A DNA stretch of 38,089 bases, taken from the NCBI GenBank assembly GCA_002373045.1, contig DFHU01000061.1, forward strand, positions 1-38,089. The letters are read 5' to 3'. The translations under genes were made by a program, and so were the position numbers. A model generated the notes under the pieces. That model ran no database searches, had not been told where the DNA came from, and worked only from the letters and a program-made list of their open reading frames with translations. The stretch comes from Pseudoselenomonas ruminantium. GTDB lineage: Bacteria; Bacillota; Negativicutes; Selenomonadales; Selenomonadaceae. Shown piece after piece: positions 14,125 through 22,780 of the stretch. Each line of letters opens with the position of its first letter. The first letter of the stretch is position 1.

Positions 14125-16611
14125 TCACTTGCCCAATTTAGCCGCTAAGCGCTGCGCCAGCAGTGCCTTGAACTCGTCTTTTCCTTGTTGGAAGTTGACC
14201 TCCACGCAAATGACATATACGGGTACGGAAATCCCGGCATGAATGACTTCCATCGGGATTTTCACGGCATCTTTTTCCGTAATCACAATGGCCTCTGCCC
14301 CCATGCGCTGTGCCTGATGAAGGATATCGACCATTTCCTGCATGCTGTAATCGTGATGGTCCGGATAGCGCAGGCTTTCAATAATCGTGACCCCTAAATC
14401 CGACAGAGTCTGTTCAAAGGACGCGGGGTTACCGATAGCCGAAACCGCCATGATTTTGCGGCCGCGCATCGTATTGACATCAATACCGTCACCGGCAATA
14501 TCCACATACCAGTCCGCCAAAGGAATGAACCGGCGCGGCTGATGGATACTCTCCACCACCTGAGCTTCTTTATTATAGCGGTGCACCGTTTCCCGGATAA
14601 ATTCGCGGGAGCCGGCTGCCGCCTGGTCCACCTTGGTCAACAGGCATACATCGGCCCGGCTGATATGCGAAATGGGTTCACGCAAGGTTCCGCGCGGAAG
14701 CATATAACCGTTACCGAAGACATTCACCGCATCAACCAGCAGGATATCCATATCCCTCTCCAACTGCCAATGCTGGAAACCATCATCCAAAATGGCCACT
14801 TCCGCGCCAAAATTTTCAATGGCATACTGTCCGGTAACGGAGCGGTCAGCACCGATCAGCACGGGAACTTCCGGCAGATGCTTGGCCAGCATGAACGCCT
14901 CGTCCCCGGCATCGGCCGCCGTCATATGGAGCCGCTGCCCATCGGACACAATACCGACATTACCATGCCATTTGGCCCGATAGCCGCGATTGAGGATGAC
15001 CACCTTGTAGCCCATATCCCGAATATCGCTGGCCAGCCGTTGCGCGGTAGGCGTCTTGCCCGTACCGCCTACGGTGACATTGCCCAGACTGATTACGAAG
15101 CAATCCAGTTTCTTGCGGCTGAACACGCCATGACGATAGCCCCAAAGCTTGATATCGACTAACAGTGCATAAATTTTTGAAAAAATATAGAGTATCGCGG
15201 TGAGGATATGTTCCATCACCCCATCGACTTCTTTGAGATGCACCAAATCAATAAAATAAGTCTGGAAATTATTGATCTTCTGCGTGGAACGCGCCCGCTG
15301 CCGATTTTCCGGACGGCTTTCATACGTTTCCAGTGTGTCCCGCAAAATCAAGGCTGACTTGCGCGAAGCCCCCTTATTTTCGCCGACAATGGCCAGCGTT
15401 TCCGCCTCCAGGCGGTGACGGTGCCCGGCATCATCAAAAAGCCTTGCAGTCTCTACCGCCAGTTCCTGTTCATTATTAACCGTAATGCAGGCATCACGCT
15501 TCTTGAACAGGGCATGCGTATCCTTAAAGTTGAACATATAGTGTCCAACGATGATAGCCTTGCCATGGGCTGCCGGCTCCAAAATATTATGGCCGCCATG
15601 GGGAATCAGGCTGCCGCCTACATAGACGACGTCACCCACGCTGTAGACCTTGCCCAGTTCGCCAATGGTGTCCAGAATCACAATATCCGCATCCTGTGGG
15701 CCGCTTTCCTGCTGTTTGGTACGGGTCGTTACGCTAAAACCTGCCCGCTTGCAGAGATGAATGACCTCCTGCGTGCGCAAAAGCTCACGAGGAGCAATGA
15801 CCAATTTGGCCTGCGGATGCTTTTCCCGCACCGCCGCAAACGCCTTTAAGACAAAGGCCTCCTCGCCGCGATGAGTTGAACCAGCCAACAGAATTCCTTC
15901 GGCTTTCTCCAAGCCCATCTCGCGAATGATTGTCGCCTTCTCCTCGGCACTTACATCCGTATAGGTCTGGTCAAATTTTGTATTGCCCGTCACCGTCACG
16001 AGCTCCGGCGGTGCTCCCAAACGCATGATGTAATCGGCGTCAATATCCGACTGCATGGCAAATTTCGTCACCGTGCCAATCATATCGGAAAGCAGGCTAT
16101 TCAGATATTTATACTGCTTCACGCTGCGGTCACTGATACGGCCATTGACCATCATGACGGGAATATGCATCTTGCGGGCCGTCTTTAAAAAGTTCGGCCA
16201 CAATTCGGTTTCCACCGGCAAAAACACCCGCGGGTGAATGCGCCGCAGCACGCTGCCTGCCAAAAAGGGCAGATCCAGCGGAAAATAGATAATGGCATCC
16301 GCATCCTTGATGATGCGGTTAGCCATCTCATATCCACTGGTGGTCACCACCGATACCAGAATCGGCGTCTGCGGGAATTCCTTGTGAAATTCCTTAATCA
16401 GCGGGCTTGTGGCCACAATCTCACCTACAGATGCCGCATGCACCCATATACAGTGCTTCTTTGCCACTTTTTCCAGAGTATGTTCCGGATAAAAGCCCAG
16501 ACTTTGCCGAATGCGCTCCACAAAGCCCTTCTCCCGGACCGAACGGATCATAAATACCGGGATGATCAATATGACGACCAAAATCGCCGCTAAGTTGTAA
16601 AGGATTTGCAT
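14125..16611 (-). CDS. fused Kdo transferase (WaaA) and lipid A 4'-kinase (LpxK)
   Basis: One 828-residue frame with two complete enzymes. Residues 1-430 are WaaA/KdtA: an N-terminal membrane anchor (3-22), the catalytic-Glu motif HAASVGEI (58-65), PVETELWPNF (132-141), GNTKFD (209-214), VYVGGSLIPHGGHNILEPAAHGK (329-351). It transfers Kdo from CMP-Kdo. A charged linker (about 430-465) follows. Residues 470-828 are LpxK: an N-terminal hydrophobic helix (468-486), the Walker A-like GNVTVGGTGKTP (510-521), LNRGYRAKW, DAGDEAFMLA, AILDDGFQHWQL (606-617) and ITEKDAVK. It phosphorylates the 4' position of the disaccharide. There is no stop, frameshift or weak site at the junction. It follows msbA by five bases. 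Confidence 0.95.
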   Translation of the reverse strand: MQILYNLAAILVVILIIPVFMIRSVREKGFVERIRQSLGFYPEHTLEKVAKKHCIWVHAASVGEIVATSPLIKEFHKEFPQTPILVSVVTTSGYEMANRIIKDADAIIYFPLDLPFLAGSVLRRIHPRVFLPVETELWPNFLKTARKMHIPVMMVNGRISDRSVKQYKYLNSLLSDMIGTVTKFAMQSDIDADYIMRLGAPPELVTVTGNTKFDQTYTDVSAEEKATIIREMGLEKAEGILLAGSTHRGEEAFVLKAFAAVREKHPQAKLVIAPRELLRTQEVIHLCKRAGFSVTTRTKQQESGPQDADIVILDTIGELGKVYSVGDVVYVGGSLIPHGGHNILEPAAHGKAIIVGHYMFNFKDTHALFKKRDACITVNNEQELAVETARLFDDAGHRHRLEAETLAIVGENKGASRKSALILRDTLETYESRPENRQRARSTQKINNFQTYFIDLVHLKEVDGVMEHILTAILYIFSKIYALLVDIKLWGYRHGVFSRKKLDCFVISLGNVTVGGTGKTPTAQRLASDIRDMGYKVVILNRGYRAKWHGNVGIVSDGQRLHMTAADAGDEAFMLAKHLPEVPVLIGADRSVTGQYAIENFGAEVAILDDGFQHWQLERDMDILLVDAVNVFGNGYMLPRGTLREPISHISRADVCLLTKVDQAAAGSREFIRETVHRYNKEAQVVESIHQPRRFIPLADWYVDIAGDGIDVNTMRGRKIMAVSAIGNPASFEQTLSDLGVTIIESLRYPDHHDYSMQEMVDILHQAQRMGAEAIVITEKDAVKIPMEVIHAGISVPVYVICVEVNFQQGKDEFKALLAQRLAAKLGK

Positions 16612-16616
16612 GTGTC

Positions 16617-18359
16617 TTATGCCCCTTCTGGCACAGCAGTCTTACTGAACTGAATATTGTAAAGATGGCTGTACAAGCCATTCTTTGCCAACAGTTCCTC
16701 ATGCGTGCCATGTTCTTTTATCCTGCCGCCATCAATAACGTAAATCTGGTCAGCATTGAATATCGTGGAAAGACGATGTGCAATAACAAAGGAAGTACGT
16801 CCCACCATCAGGGAATCCAGTGCTGCCTGCACGATTTTTTCACTTTCCGTGTCCAAAGCCGAAGTTGCTTCATCGAGAATCAGAATCCGAGGATTTTTGA
16901 GAATAGCCCGGGCAATGGACATGCGCTGTCGCTGCCCGCCGGACAGATTCAGCCCCCGTTCGCCAATCGGCGTATCATAGCCCTGCGGCAGTTCGCGGAT
17001 AAATACATCCGCATTAGCCGCTTTCGCGGCCTCGATAACCTCTTCATCCGTGGCATCCAAACGACCATAGCGGATATTTTCCATCACGGTCGTCGAAAAC
17101 AGCATGGTTTCCTGCGGTACAATGCCAATCTGTTCCCGCAGGGATGCCACGGTCACATCCCGGATATCCTGTCCATCAATGGAGATTGCCCCGCTGTTTA
17201 TCTCGTAAAAACGCGGGATAAGGTTGGCAATTGTGGATTTACCCGCACCGCTGGGGCCGACAAAGGCAATCATCTGGCCCGGCTTTACTTCCAGCGAAAC
17301 ATCCTCCAGCGCATTAACGCCTTCCTTATAGCCAAAGGTAACGTGGTCCACCTTCACATGGCCATCAATCTTCGGCAGTTCTTTGGCTCCTTCCTTATCG
17401 CGGATAGGTTCCGGCAGGTCGATAACCGCAAACACACGGTCTACAGCGGCCATAGCCCGCTGCAAATTGCCATATACTCTGGCCAGACGCTTGACCGGAT
17501 TGGCTAAGTTTACCGCATAGGTCAGGAATGCCACCAAAGCACCTGCCGTCATCTGGCCGTTTACCACTTCATAGCCGCCAAAGCCCACGATAAAGGTAAC
17601 GGAAACCGCCGCCAAAAATTCCACAGTCGGCGTCAAAAGACTAGTCAGCTGCACATTTTTCATAGCCGCCTGGAAGTTTAGGATATTCTGGTTAATAAAC
17701 CGCTTGATTTCGTATTCTTCCCGAACAAAGGACTTTACCACCCGAATGGAGGAAATACTCTCCTGCAAAAGGGAGGTGATATCCGCGGCCCGTTCCTGAA
17801 TTACCGTACCATTGCGCTTGAGCTTGCGCCCAAAAATCTTCATGGCCTGCCCGACCAAAGGAATAACGATCAAGGTCAGCAGGGACAATTTCCAATCCAG
17901 ATAAACCATCATGACAATCGAACCAATAAGAATGGAACCTTCGGTCACCATCTCAATCAGCTGATCCACCAAAGCCGACTGAATAGCCGACACATCATTG
18001 GTGATATAACTCATGGTTTCCCCAGTCTGATGTTTGTCAAAATACGCCATGGGCATACGCTGGAACTTGCGGAACATCACTTCCCGCACGTCAATGACCA
18101 CTTTTTGCCCGATATAGGACACCAGATAGGACTGTCCATAGTAAAATATTCCACGAATCAGGAATACCACCACAATGCTGACGCAGATAACATACAGCAT
18201 CACCATATCTTTGTCCGCCAAGACCTTATCCACCATATCCTTGATAATCCAAGGCAGATAAAGGTTACAAGCCGCTGCCACCACAATGCAGACAATGGCC
18301 AGCCCCAAGCGTTTCAGATAAGGCCGGATATATTGCAGAAGGCGCTTATAATTCTTCAT
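16617..18359 (-). CDS. msbA: MsbA-type lipid A flippase (ABC exporter)
   Basis: Inner-membrane ABC exporter that flips the lipid A core. The 580 residues are one half-transporter: six helices (about 20-300), then an ATPase domain with Walker A GPSGAGKST (368-376), Q-loop at GIVPQE (412-417), signature LSGGQRQRM (472-480), Walker B RILILDEATSALD (491-503) and switch His in IAHRL (526-530). It acts as a homodimer. Placement between lpxB and waaA-lpxK supports MsbA over a generic drug exporter, although such exporters cannot be separated by motif alone. Confidence 0.93.
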   Translation of the reverse strand: MKNYKRLLQYIRPYLKRLGLAIVCIVVAAACNLYLPWIIKDMVDKVLADKDMVMLYVICVSIVVVFLIRGIFYYGQSYLVSYIGQKVVIDVREVMFRKFQRMPMAYFDKHQTGETMSYITNDVSAIQSALVDQLIEMVTEGSILIGSIVMMVYLDWKLSLLTLIVIPLVGQAMKIFGRKLKRNGTVIQERAADITSLLQESISSIRVVKSFVREEYEIKRFINQNILNFQAAMKNVQLTSLLTPTVEFLAAVSVTFIVGFGGYEVVNGQMTAGALVAFLTYAVNLANPVKRLARVYGNLQRAMAAVDRVFAVIDLPEPIRDKEGAKELPKIDGHVKVDHVTFGYKEGVNALEDVSLEVKPGQMIAFVGPSGAGKSTIANLIPRFYEINSGAISIDGQDIRDVTVASLREQIGIVPQETMLFSTTVMENIRYGRLDATDEEVIEAAKAANADVFIRELPQGYDTPIGERGLNLSGGQRQRMSIARAILKNPRILILDEATSALDTESEKIVQAALDSLMVGRTSFVIAHRLSTIFNADQIYVIDGGRIKEHGTHEELLAKNGLYSHLYNIQFSKTAVPEGA

Positions 18360-18376
18360 GTATTTCCCTCACTAAT

Positions 18377-19519
18377 TTATTTTGCTGCAAATTCCCGGGC
18401 AGCATTGAGTATTCGTTCTGCCACTCTGCCAGAAGCGCCGGGAACGCCCAGTTTTTGACAGGCAAGTTTTAATTTGGCTGTTACTTCCTGACGATGTGTC
18501 TCCCCAGGATATAATTTTTTCAGCTCACTGGCAATATTTTCCGGCGTAACCTCATCCTGCAGCAATTCCCGCTGAAAACTTTCATTCAGCAAAATATTGG
18601 GCAGGCTGAAATTATCCACATGCACCAGGAGTTTTCCAATGGCATAAGATAACGGTGACAGACGATAGAGCACCACGCAGGGCAATCCCAAAAGAGCCGC
18701 CTCCATAACCACAGTACCCGAGGTTGCCATCGCCGCATCCGCTGCCGCCATCAGACTGTAGCGCTTCTCTGTGGTAAGCGTTACCGATACGCCGGCAGCC
18801 TCAATCAATTCCTCAATGCGTTCCCGGCTGACTGTATCCGCCACTGGAAGATAAAACACCGTATCCGGCCTGTCTGCCAACAGTTTTTTGGCCCCGGCCA
18901 GCATGGATGGCAGCAATAATTCGATTTCCTGCCTGCGGCTGCCCGGCAGCAGCAATACTACGGTTTTATCCGCAGGCATTTTAAAGAAACGCCGTGCCTT
19001 TTCCCGAGGCATTTCCGACCGCACAGCATCCACCAGAGGATTGCCCACAAAAGAAATCTTTGCTCCGGCAGCTTCATAGACCGGCAGTTCATGGGGAAAG
19101 ATGGCGATGAATTCATCAGCAATCTTGGCGCAATCCTTAGCCCGCCCTTTTCGCCAGGCCCATGCCGAGGGCGGAATATAGGAGAACACCGGTATACCTA
19201 GAGCCTTGGCTTTTTTCGCCAGCCGCCAGTTAAAATCCGGATAATCAATCAGCACGAGTATATCCGGCTGTTCTTCCCGCATAAAATCCGTCAAATCATT
19301 CAGCAGCTTAAATAACCGGCGGATATTGACCAAAACTTCCCAGACGCCCATAACGCTGTAATCCGCAAAGTTTTGCCGCAGCCGGACACCGGCATTTTCC
19401 ATACGGGTGCCACCGAAACCGATAAGTTCTGTTTCCGGTGCCATGGAAAGTATTGCCCGAGCGATATTTTCGCCATGCACATCACCAGACGCTTCACCGG
19501 CGGAAAGCATGATTTTCAT
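18377..19519 (-). CDS. lpxB: LpxB, lipid A disaccharide synthase
   Basis: Peripheral membrane GT19 enzyme that joins UDP-2,3-diacylglucosamine and lipid X to give the tetra-acyl disaccharide. Visible parts are the N-terminal MKIMLSAGEASGDVHG, LIGFGGTRMENAG, YSVMGVWEV, LIDYPDFNWRLAKKAK, YIPPSAWAWR, VGNPLVDAV, LLLPGSRRQEIELLLP, and ATSGTVVMEAALLGLPCVV (donor binding). ATG at 19519 (380 residues) has GGAGGGG upstream and begins exactly at the family motif; the upstream in-frame start at 19543 lies inside the leader. It is the first gene after the promoter at 19557-19585. Confidence 0.96.
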   Translation of the reverse strand: MKIMLSAGEASGDVHGENIARAILSMAPETELIGFGGTRMENAGVRLRQNFADYSVMGVWEVLVNIRRLFKLLNDLTDFMREEQPDILVLIDYPDFNWRLAKKAKALGIPVFSYIPPSAWAWRKGRAKDCAKIADEFIAIFPHELPVYEAAGAKISFVGNPLVDAVRSEMPREKARRFFKMPADKTVVLLLPGSRRQEIELLLPSMLAGAKKLLADRPDTVFYLPVADTVSRERIEELIEAAGVSVTLTTEKRYSLMAAADAAMATSGTVVMEAALLGLPCVVLYRLSPLSYAIGKLLVHVDNFSLPNILLNESFQRELLQDEVTPENIASELKKLYPGETHRQEVTAKLKLACQKLGVPGASGRVAERILNAAREFAAK

Positions 19520-19556
19520 GGACGCCCCTCCTCTTAACAACATTAAACCAAATTAC

Positions 19557-19585
19557 ATTATACCATTAAATGCCACTTATATAAA
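19557..19585 (-). promoter_or_regulatory. promoter for the lpxB-to-comEB transcription unit
   Basis: On the minus strand TATAAT (19557-19562) is preceded by a 17-base spacer and TTTATA (19580-19585, 4 of 6 consensus). It starts 37 bases upstream of the lpxB ATG and directly after the lpxI terminator. The perfect -10 and spacing make this a good candidate. Confidence 0.75.
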
Positions 19586-19589
19586 GCGA

Positions 19590-19622
19590 AAGACGCCGGG
19601 AATTTTTCCTCCCCGGCGTCTT
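19590..19622 (-). terminator. intrinsic terminator after lpxI
   Basis: An 11-bp perfect stem (arms 19590-19600 and 19612-19622) with an 11-base loop lies six bases past the lpxI stop. The minus-strand U-tract is short (TTTCGCTTTA), so read-through is likely partial. It separates the lpxD-to-lpxI block from the lpxB block. Confidence 0.8.
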
Positions 19623-19627
19623 ATTCA

Positions 19628-20431
19628 TCACAGTGCAACAATGGTAATATCATGCGCTTCGGCTAAGGCGATAACATCGGCCCGTTCTGCCAAAAGTGTC
19701 GCATCGGCTTCAATGGCCAAGGCCTTAGCCTTAACCTCCACCATCATCTGCAAGGTTTTCAAGCCCACAGTCGGCACATCAAAGCGGCTGTCCTGCGCAG
19801 GCTTGGCTACCTTAGCCACCACAGCGCCGCTGCCAGCAAGCTTCCCGCCCCGCAGGATGCAAGCATCAGTCCCCTCAATAGCCTCCAGCGCCATGACGGC
19901 CATATCTTTAACCACTACGGTCTGTCCGACATCCATGCGGCCAATCTCCTTGGCCATTTGGAAACCGAACTCCATATCCTTCAATTCTTCTGCCGTGGGC
20001 TGACGTTTGGTCAGCACCCCCTTGCCCGGCATCAGTTTGCGGATAAGTTCCGTCTGGTCAAAAACCTCCACATCGATTTTCTTCAGTTCATCGATAATGG
20101 CCAACATAATGGTGTCGTCTTTCCTGTCCGGCACCCGCATGAGTATCTGCATGGCTTTCAAATCCGGCAGGGTCTTCTTGGCAAAGAGCACTTCCTTCGT
20201 CACCTTGCCAATCATCGTGACCTTATGAATATCGCTTTTTTTCAAGTGTTTTAATATCTTCCCCACCTTCAGGACATTGATTTCCTGATAGTCATCAGCA
20301 TACTCTTTGAGGCGGGAATCCGTGTCCGGCAGGAGTGCTACAGCGTAGACCTCATACCCCAGCTCCTTGGCCGCCCGGGCAATCTCCACCGGCAGGGTTC
20401 CAATCCCTGCCAAAAGTCCTATGCGCTCCAT
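19628..20431 (-). CDS. lpxI: LpxI, UDP-2,3-diacylglucosamine pyrophosphatase
   Basis: Hydrolyses UDP-2,3-diacylglucosamine to lipid X and UMP, replacing LpxH. The 267 residues fit LpxI (old DUF1009). Conserved parts are GLLAGIGTLPVEIARAAK, VTMIGKVTKE, MRVPDRKDDTIMLAIIDEL, GVLTKRQPTAEE, DVGQTVVVKDMAVMALEAIEGTDA, and FDVPTVGLKTLQMM. ATG at 20431 is chosen: GGAGG lies six bases upstream, and the ATG at 20437 directly abuts it. It lies 30 bases after lpxA and is followed by a terminator. Confidence 0.96.
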   Translation of the reverse strand: MERIGLLAGIGTLPVEIARAAKELGYEVYAVALLPDTDSRLKEYADDYQEINVLKVGKILKHLKKSDIHKVTMIGKVTKEVLFAKKTLPDLKAMQILMRVPDRKDDTIMLAIIDELKKIDVEVFDQTELIRKLMPGKGVLTKRQPTAEELKDMEFGFQMAKEIGRMDVGQTVVVKDMAVMALEAIEGTDACILRGGKLAGSGAVVAKVAKPAQDSRFDVPTVGLKTLQMMVEVKAKALAIEADATLLAERADVIALAEAHDITIVAL

Positions 20432-20461
20432 GAACATCCTCCGTACAAATAATATACTCTG

Positions 20462-21280
20462 TTAGTCTCTGTCATCCCGGCGTTCACGGCAAATACCTCT
20501 GTCGGCATTGCGCAGGAAACGCAGCATATGGTCAACTTCCTCACAGGAAGGCACTTCCTGCTCAATAACGCTGACCGCCTGTTGCAAAGTCAGGCCGGAA
20601 CGATAGAGAATCTTATAGGCCTGTTTGATGCTGCGACGGGCTGCCGGTTCAATTCCTGCGCGGGACATGCCTACAGCATTAAGCCCAGCCACTTTAGCCG
20701 GCTGGCCTGCCACAATGGTAAAGGGCACAACATCCTGCGTGAGACGACTCATACCGCCAATCATCGCATTGCGGCCAATCTTCACGAACTGGTGAACGCC
20801 GGTCATGCCGCCGATTACAGCCCGATCTTCTACCACAGCATGACCGGCAAGGCTGGCCACATTGGACATGATGACCCGGTTACCAATCACGCAGTTATGG
20901 GCCACATGGGTCAGCGCCATCAAAAGACAATCGTTGCCAATACGCGTTTCTTCGCCTTCACCGGTAGCTCGATGAATGGTCGTGCCTTCACGGATAACCG
21001 TCCGGTCGCCAATACTGGTGTAACTTTTTTCACCCTTGAACTTCAAATCCTGCGGTTCCTCACCAATGGAGGCACCCTGAAAAATATGGCACTCCCGGCC
21101 AATTTTCGTCCAGCCGGTAATTACCACATGCGGGCCAACAATGGTATTTTCACCAATTTCCACATTGCTGCCGATTACGCTATAGGGGCCAATTTTAACA
21201 CCAGCCGCAATTTTTGCACCATCTTCAATAATCGCTGTGGGATGTATCTGTGCCTCTGCACTAATATTTTCCGCACTCAT
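20462..21280 (-). CDS. lpxA: LpxA, UDP-GlcNAc 3-O-acyltransferase
   Basis: First enzyme of lipid A synthesis: adds a hydroxyacyl chain from ACP to UDP-GlcNAc. The 272 residues show hexapeptide repeats forming a left-handed beta helix (IHPTAIIEDGAKIAAGVKIGP and following), the signature GASIGEEPQDLKFKGE, TTIHRATGEGEETRIG, the catalytic His region LTHVAHNCVIG, GMTGVHQFVKIGRNAMIGG, and a helical C terminus (about 190-272). AAGGAG lies upstream of ATG 21280. It follows fabZ after a 177-base gap. Confidence 0.96.
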   Translation of the reverse strand: MSAENISAEAQIHPTAIIEDGAKIAAGVKIGPYSVIGSNVEIGENTIVGPHVVITGWTKIGRECHIFQGASIGEEPQDLKFKGEKSYTSIGDRTVIREGTTIHRATGEGEETRIGNDCLLMALTHVAHNCVIGNRVIMSNVASLAGHAVVEDRAVIGGMTGVHQFVKIGRNAMIGGMSRLTQDVVPFTIVAGQPAKVAGLNAVGMSRAGIEPAARRSIKQAYKILYRSGLTLQQAVSVIEQEVPSCEEVDHMLRFLRNADRGICRERRDDRD

Positions 21281-21457
21281 TTGCTACAACTCCTTATAAC
21301 TCTGCTCAACAAGGTCTGCCAAGCAGCTATTTCCTACTCTTTGCTCTGTCTTTTCTATATACTCCCAAACCAAGCGCTAATCTTCTCACATCATCTGACT
21401 GCAAATTTAGGCGTTATCCGAGTTGAACAAAGATTATCTTCCATTTTTAGGCAGGAA
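21281..21457. other. 177-base fabZ-lpxA gap
   Basis: No gene, hairpin with a U-tract or repeat stands out here. It is the longest gap inside the lpx block. On the minus strand a TATATA lies about 60-70 bases upstream of lpxA with only a poor -35 match 17 bases before it, so an internal promoter is possible but unproved. Confidence 0.35.
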
Positions 21458-21898
21458 TCACATATTTTCTTCTTTTCTCATAGCAAACTTAAAGTCTGCC
21501 GATGCGGCCAGTTGGTCACCAACATAGCCATCGCAGTGCAACAGGCCAAATTCGCCGCGCACTTTCACAATATGTGCCTTCGTCACCAACTGGTCGCCAG
21601 GAACTACCGGACGCTTGAACTTAATGTTTTCCATACCGCCGAACATAGCAATCTTGCCCCGGTTTTCTTCCGGATACAGCATAGCCACGCCGCCGACCTG
21701 TGCCATAGCTTCCAAAATAAGCACGCCAGGCATGATGGGATGATCCGGGAAGTGTCCTACGAAGAACGGCTCATTCATGGTCACATTCTTGATGCCCGTA
21801 GCCGATTTGAATGGATCGATTTCGATAATGCGGTCCACCAAAAGCATCGGCGGGCGATGAGGCAAAATCTTCATAATATCCGTAATTTCCAAAACCAT
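21458..21898 (-). CDS. fabZ: FabZ, 3-hydroxyacyl-ACP dehydratase
   Basis: Dehydrates 3-hydroxyacyl-ACP in fatty acid elongation; it competes with LpxA and LpxD for the same hydroxyacyl-ACP substrate. The 146 residues form one hot-dog fold with IMKILPHRPPMLLVDRI, the catalytic His in HFPDHPIMPGVLILEAMAQ and the catalytic Glu in the same stretch. It lies between lpxC and lpxA, which is a common arrangement in diderm bacteria and helps balance membrane and lipid A synthesis. Confidence 0.95.
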   Translation of the reverse strand: MVLEITDIMKILPHRPPMLLVDRIIEIDPFKSATGIKNVTMNEPFFVGHFPDHPIMPGVLILEAMAQVGGVAMLYPEENRGKIAMFGGMENIKFKRPVVPGDQLVTKAHIVKVRGEFGLLHCDGYVGDQLAASADFKFAMRKEENM

Positions 21899-21928
21899 TT
21901 TTATTCCCTCTTCCTGAAAAATTCTCTA

Positions 21929-22780
21929 TCAACCTAAACTTGCCTGCAGCTTTTTGGCCAAACTGGTATTCAACGCATGGCCAGAAGCAACAGCAATAAC
22001 ATGACCGCGAATGGGGCCTGCCAACCGCAGGTCACCAATTACATCCAAAATCTTATGCCGTACCAGCTCGTCCTCAAAATGCAGGGGATTAATCCAGCCT
22101 TCATCATTGTAAACAATGACGCTCGCCAGTGTCCCCCCAAGGCCCAGTCCCATGCTGCGCAGGGCTTCAATTTCCTTTTCGTAGGCAATGGTGCGAGCCG
22201 GCGCGATTTCCGTCTCATAAAGTTCCGGTGTTATCTCAAAATTTTCATACTGAATGCCAATGAGTTTATGCGGATTTACCGAGGTAAAGCTCACCCGGAA
22301 TCCGTCATAGGGCACAACCATAACAAAGCGATTGTGCTGTTCATCATCAATACGATAAACCTTGTCAATCACAATTTCCTTGCGTTCTGCCGGTAATTCC
22401 ACAACACCTGCTGCCTTCATCACCTGAAAAAACGCTAGCGAAGAACCATCAGCCACGGGCGGCTCCTCAGCATCAATTTCAATGTAACAGTTATCAATGC
22501 CCATTACATGAAACGCACTCATCAAGTGCTCAATCGTAAATACCTTGCAGCCATTTTCTTCGACAGTAGTAGCCCGCATGGTGGAGGTCACGTTAGCAGC
22601 TGCAGCATGAATCTGCGGCCGCCCCTCTATATCTGTCCGTACAAATACCAGACCGGCATTCGCAGGAGCAGGTTTCATCACCAAATGCACCTCGCGCCCG
22701 GAATGCAGGCCAATGCCTTTATAAACGGCCTCTGCTGCCAATGTAGTCTGTTGCAAATCTATTCCTCCTGAAATACTCAT
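21929..22780 (-). CDS. lpxC: LpxC, UDP-3-O-acyl-GlcNAc deacetylase
   Basis: Zinc deacetylase that commits UDP-GlcNAc to lipid A. The 283 residues show YKGIGLHSGREVHLVMKPA, the zinc His in TIEHLMSAFHVMGIDN, PPVADGSS, ARTIAYEKEIEALRSMGL, and the second zinc site HKILDVIGDLRLAG (His and Asp), followed by the catalytic His near GHVIAVASGHALN. The start overlaps the stop of the upstream acyltransferase by four bases (ATGA). There is no sign here of the E. coli-type C-terminal degradation tag. Confidence 0.96.
   Translation of the reverse strand: MSISGGIDLQQTTLAAEAVYKGIGLHSGREVHLVMKPAPANAGLVFVRTDIEGRPQIHAAAANVTSTMRATTVEENGCKVFTIEHLMSAFHVMGIDNCYIEIDAEEPPVADGSSLAFFQVMKAAGVVELPAERKEIVIDKVYRIDDEQHNRFVMVVPYDGFRVSFTSVNPHKLIGIQYENFEITPELYETEIAPARTIAYEKEIEALRSMGLGLGGTLASVIVYNDEGWINPLHFEDELVRHKILDVIGDLRLAGPIRGHVIAVASGHALNTSLAKKLQASLG

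Noticed and set aside
16617..18359. Multidrug ABC exporter instead of MsbA
   Set aside because: Motifs alone cannot separate them, but the position between lpxB and waaA-lpxK strongly favours lipid A flipping.
20528..21937. Long plus-strand open frame (469 codons) opposite lpxA and fabZ
   Set aside because: It lies entirely antisense to well-supported lpxA and fabZ, has no family features, is rich in His/Asn as expected of the complement of hexapeptide-repeat codons, and crosses two genes.
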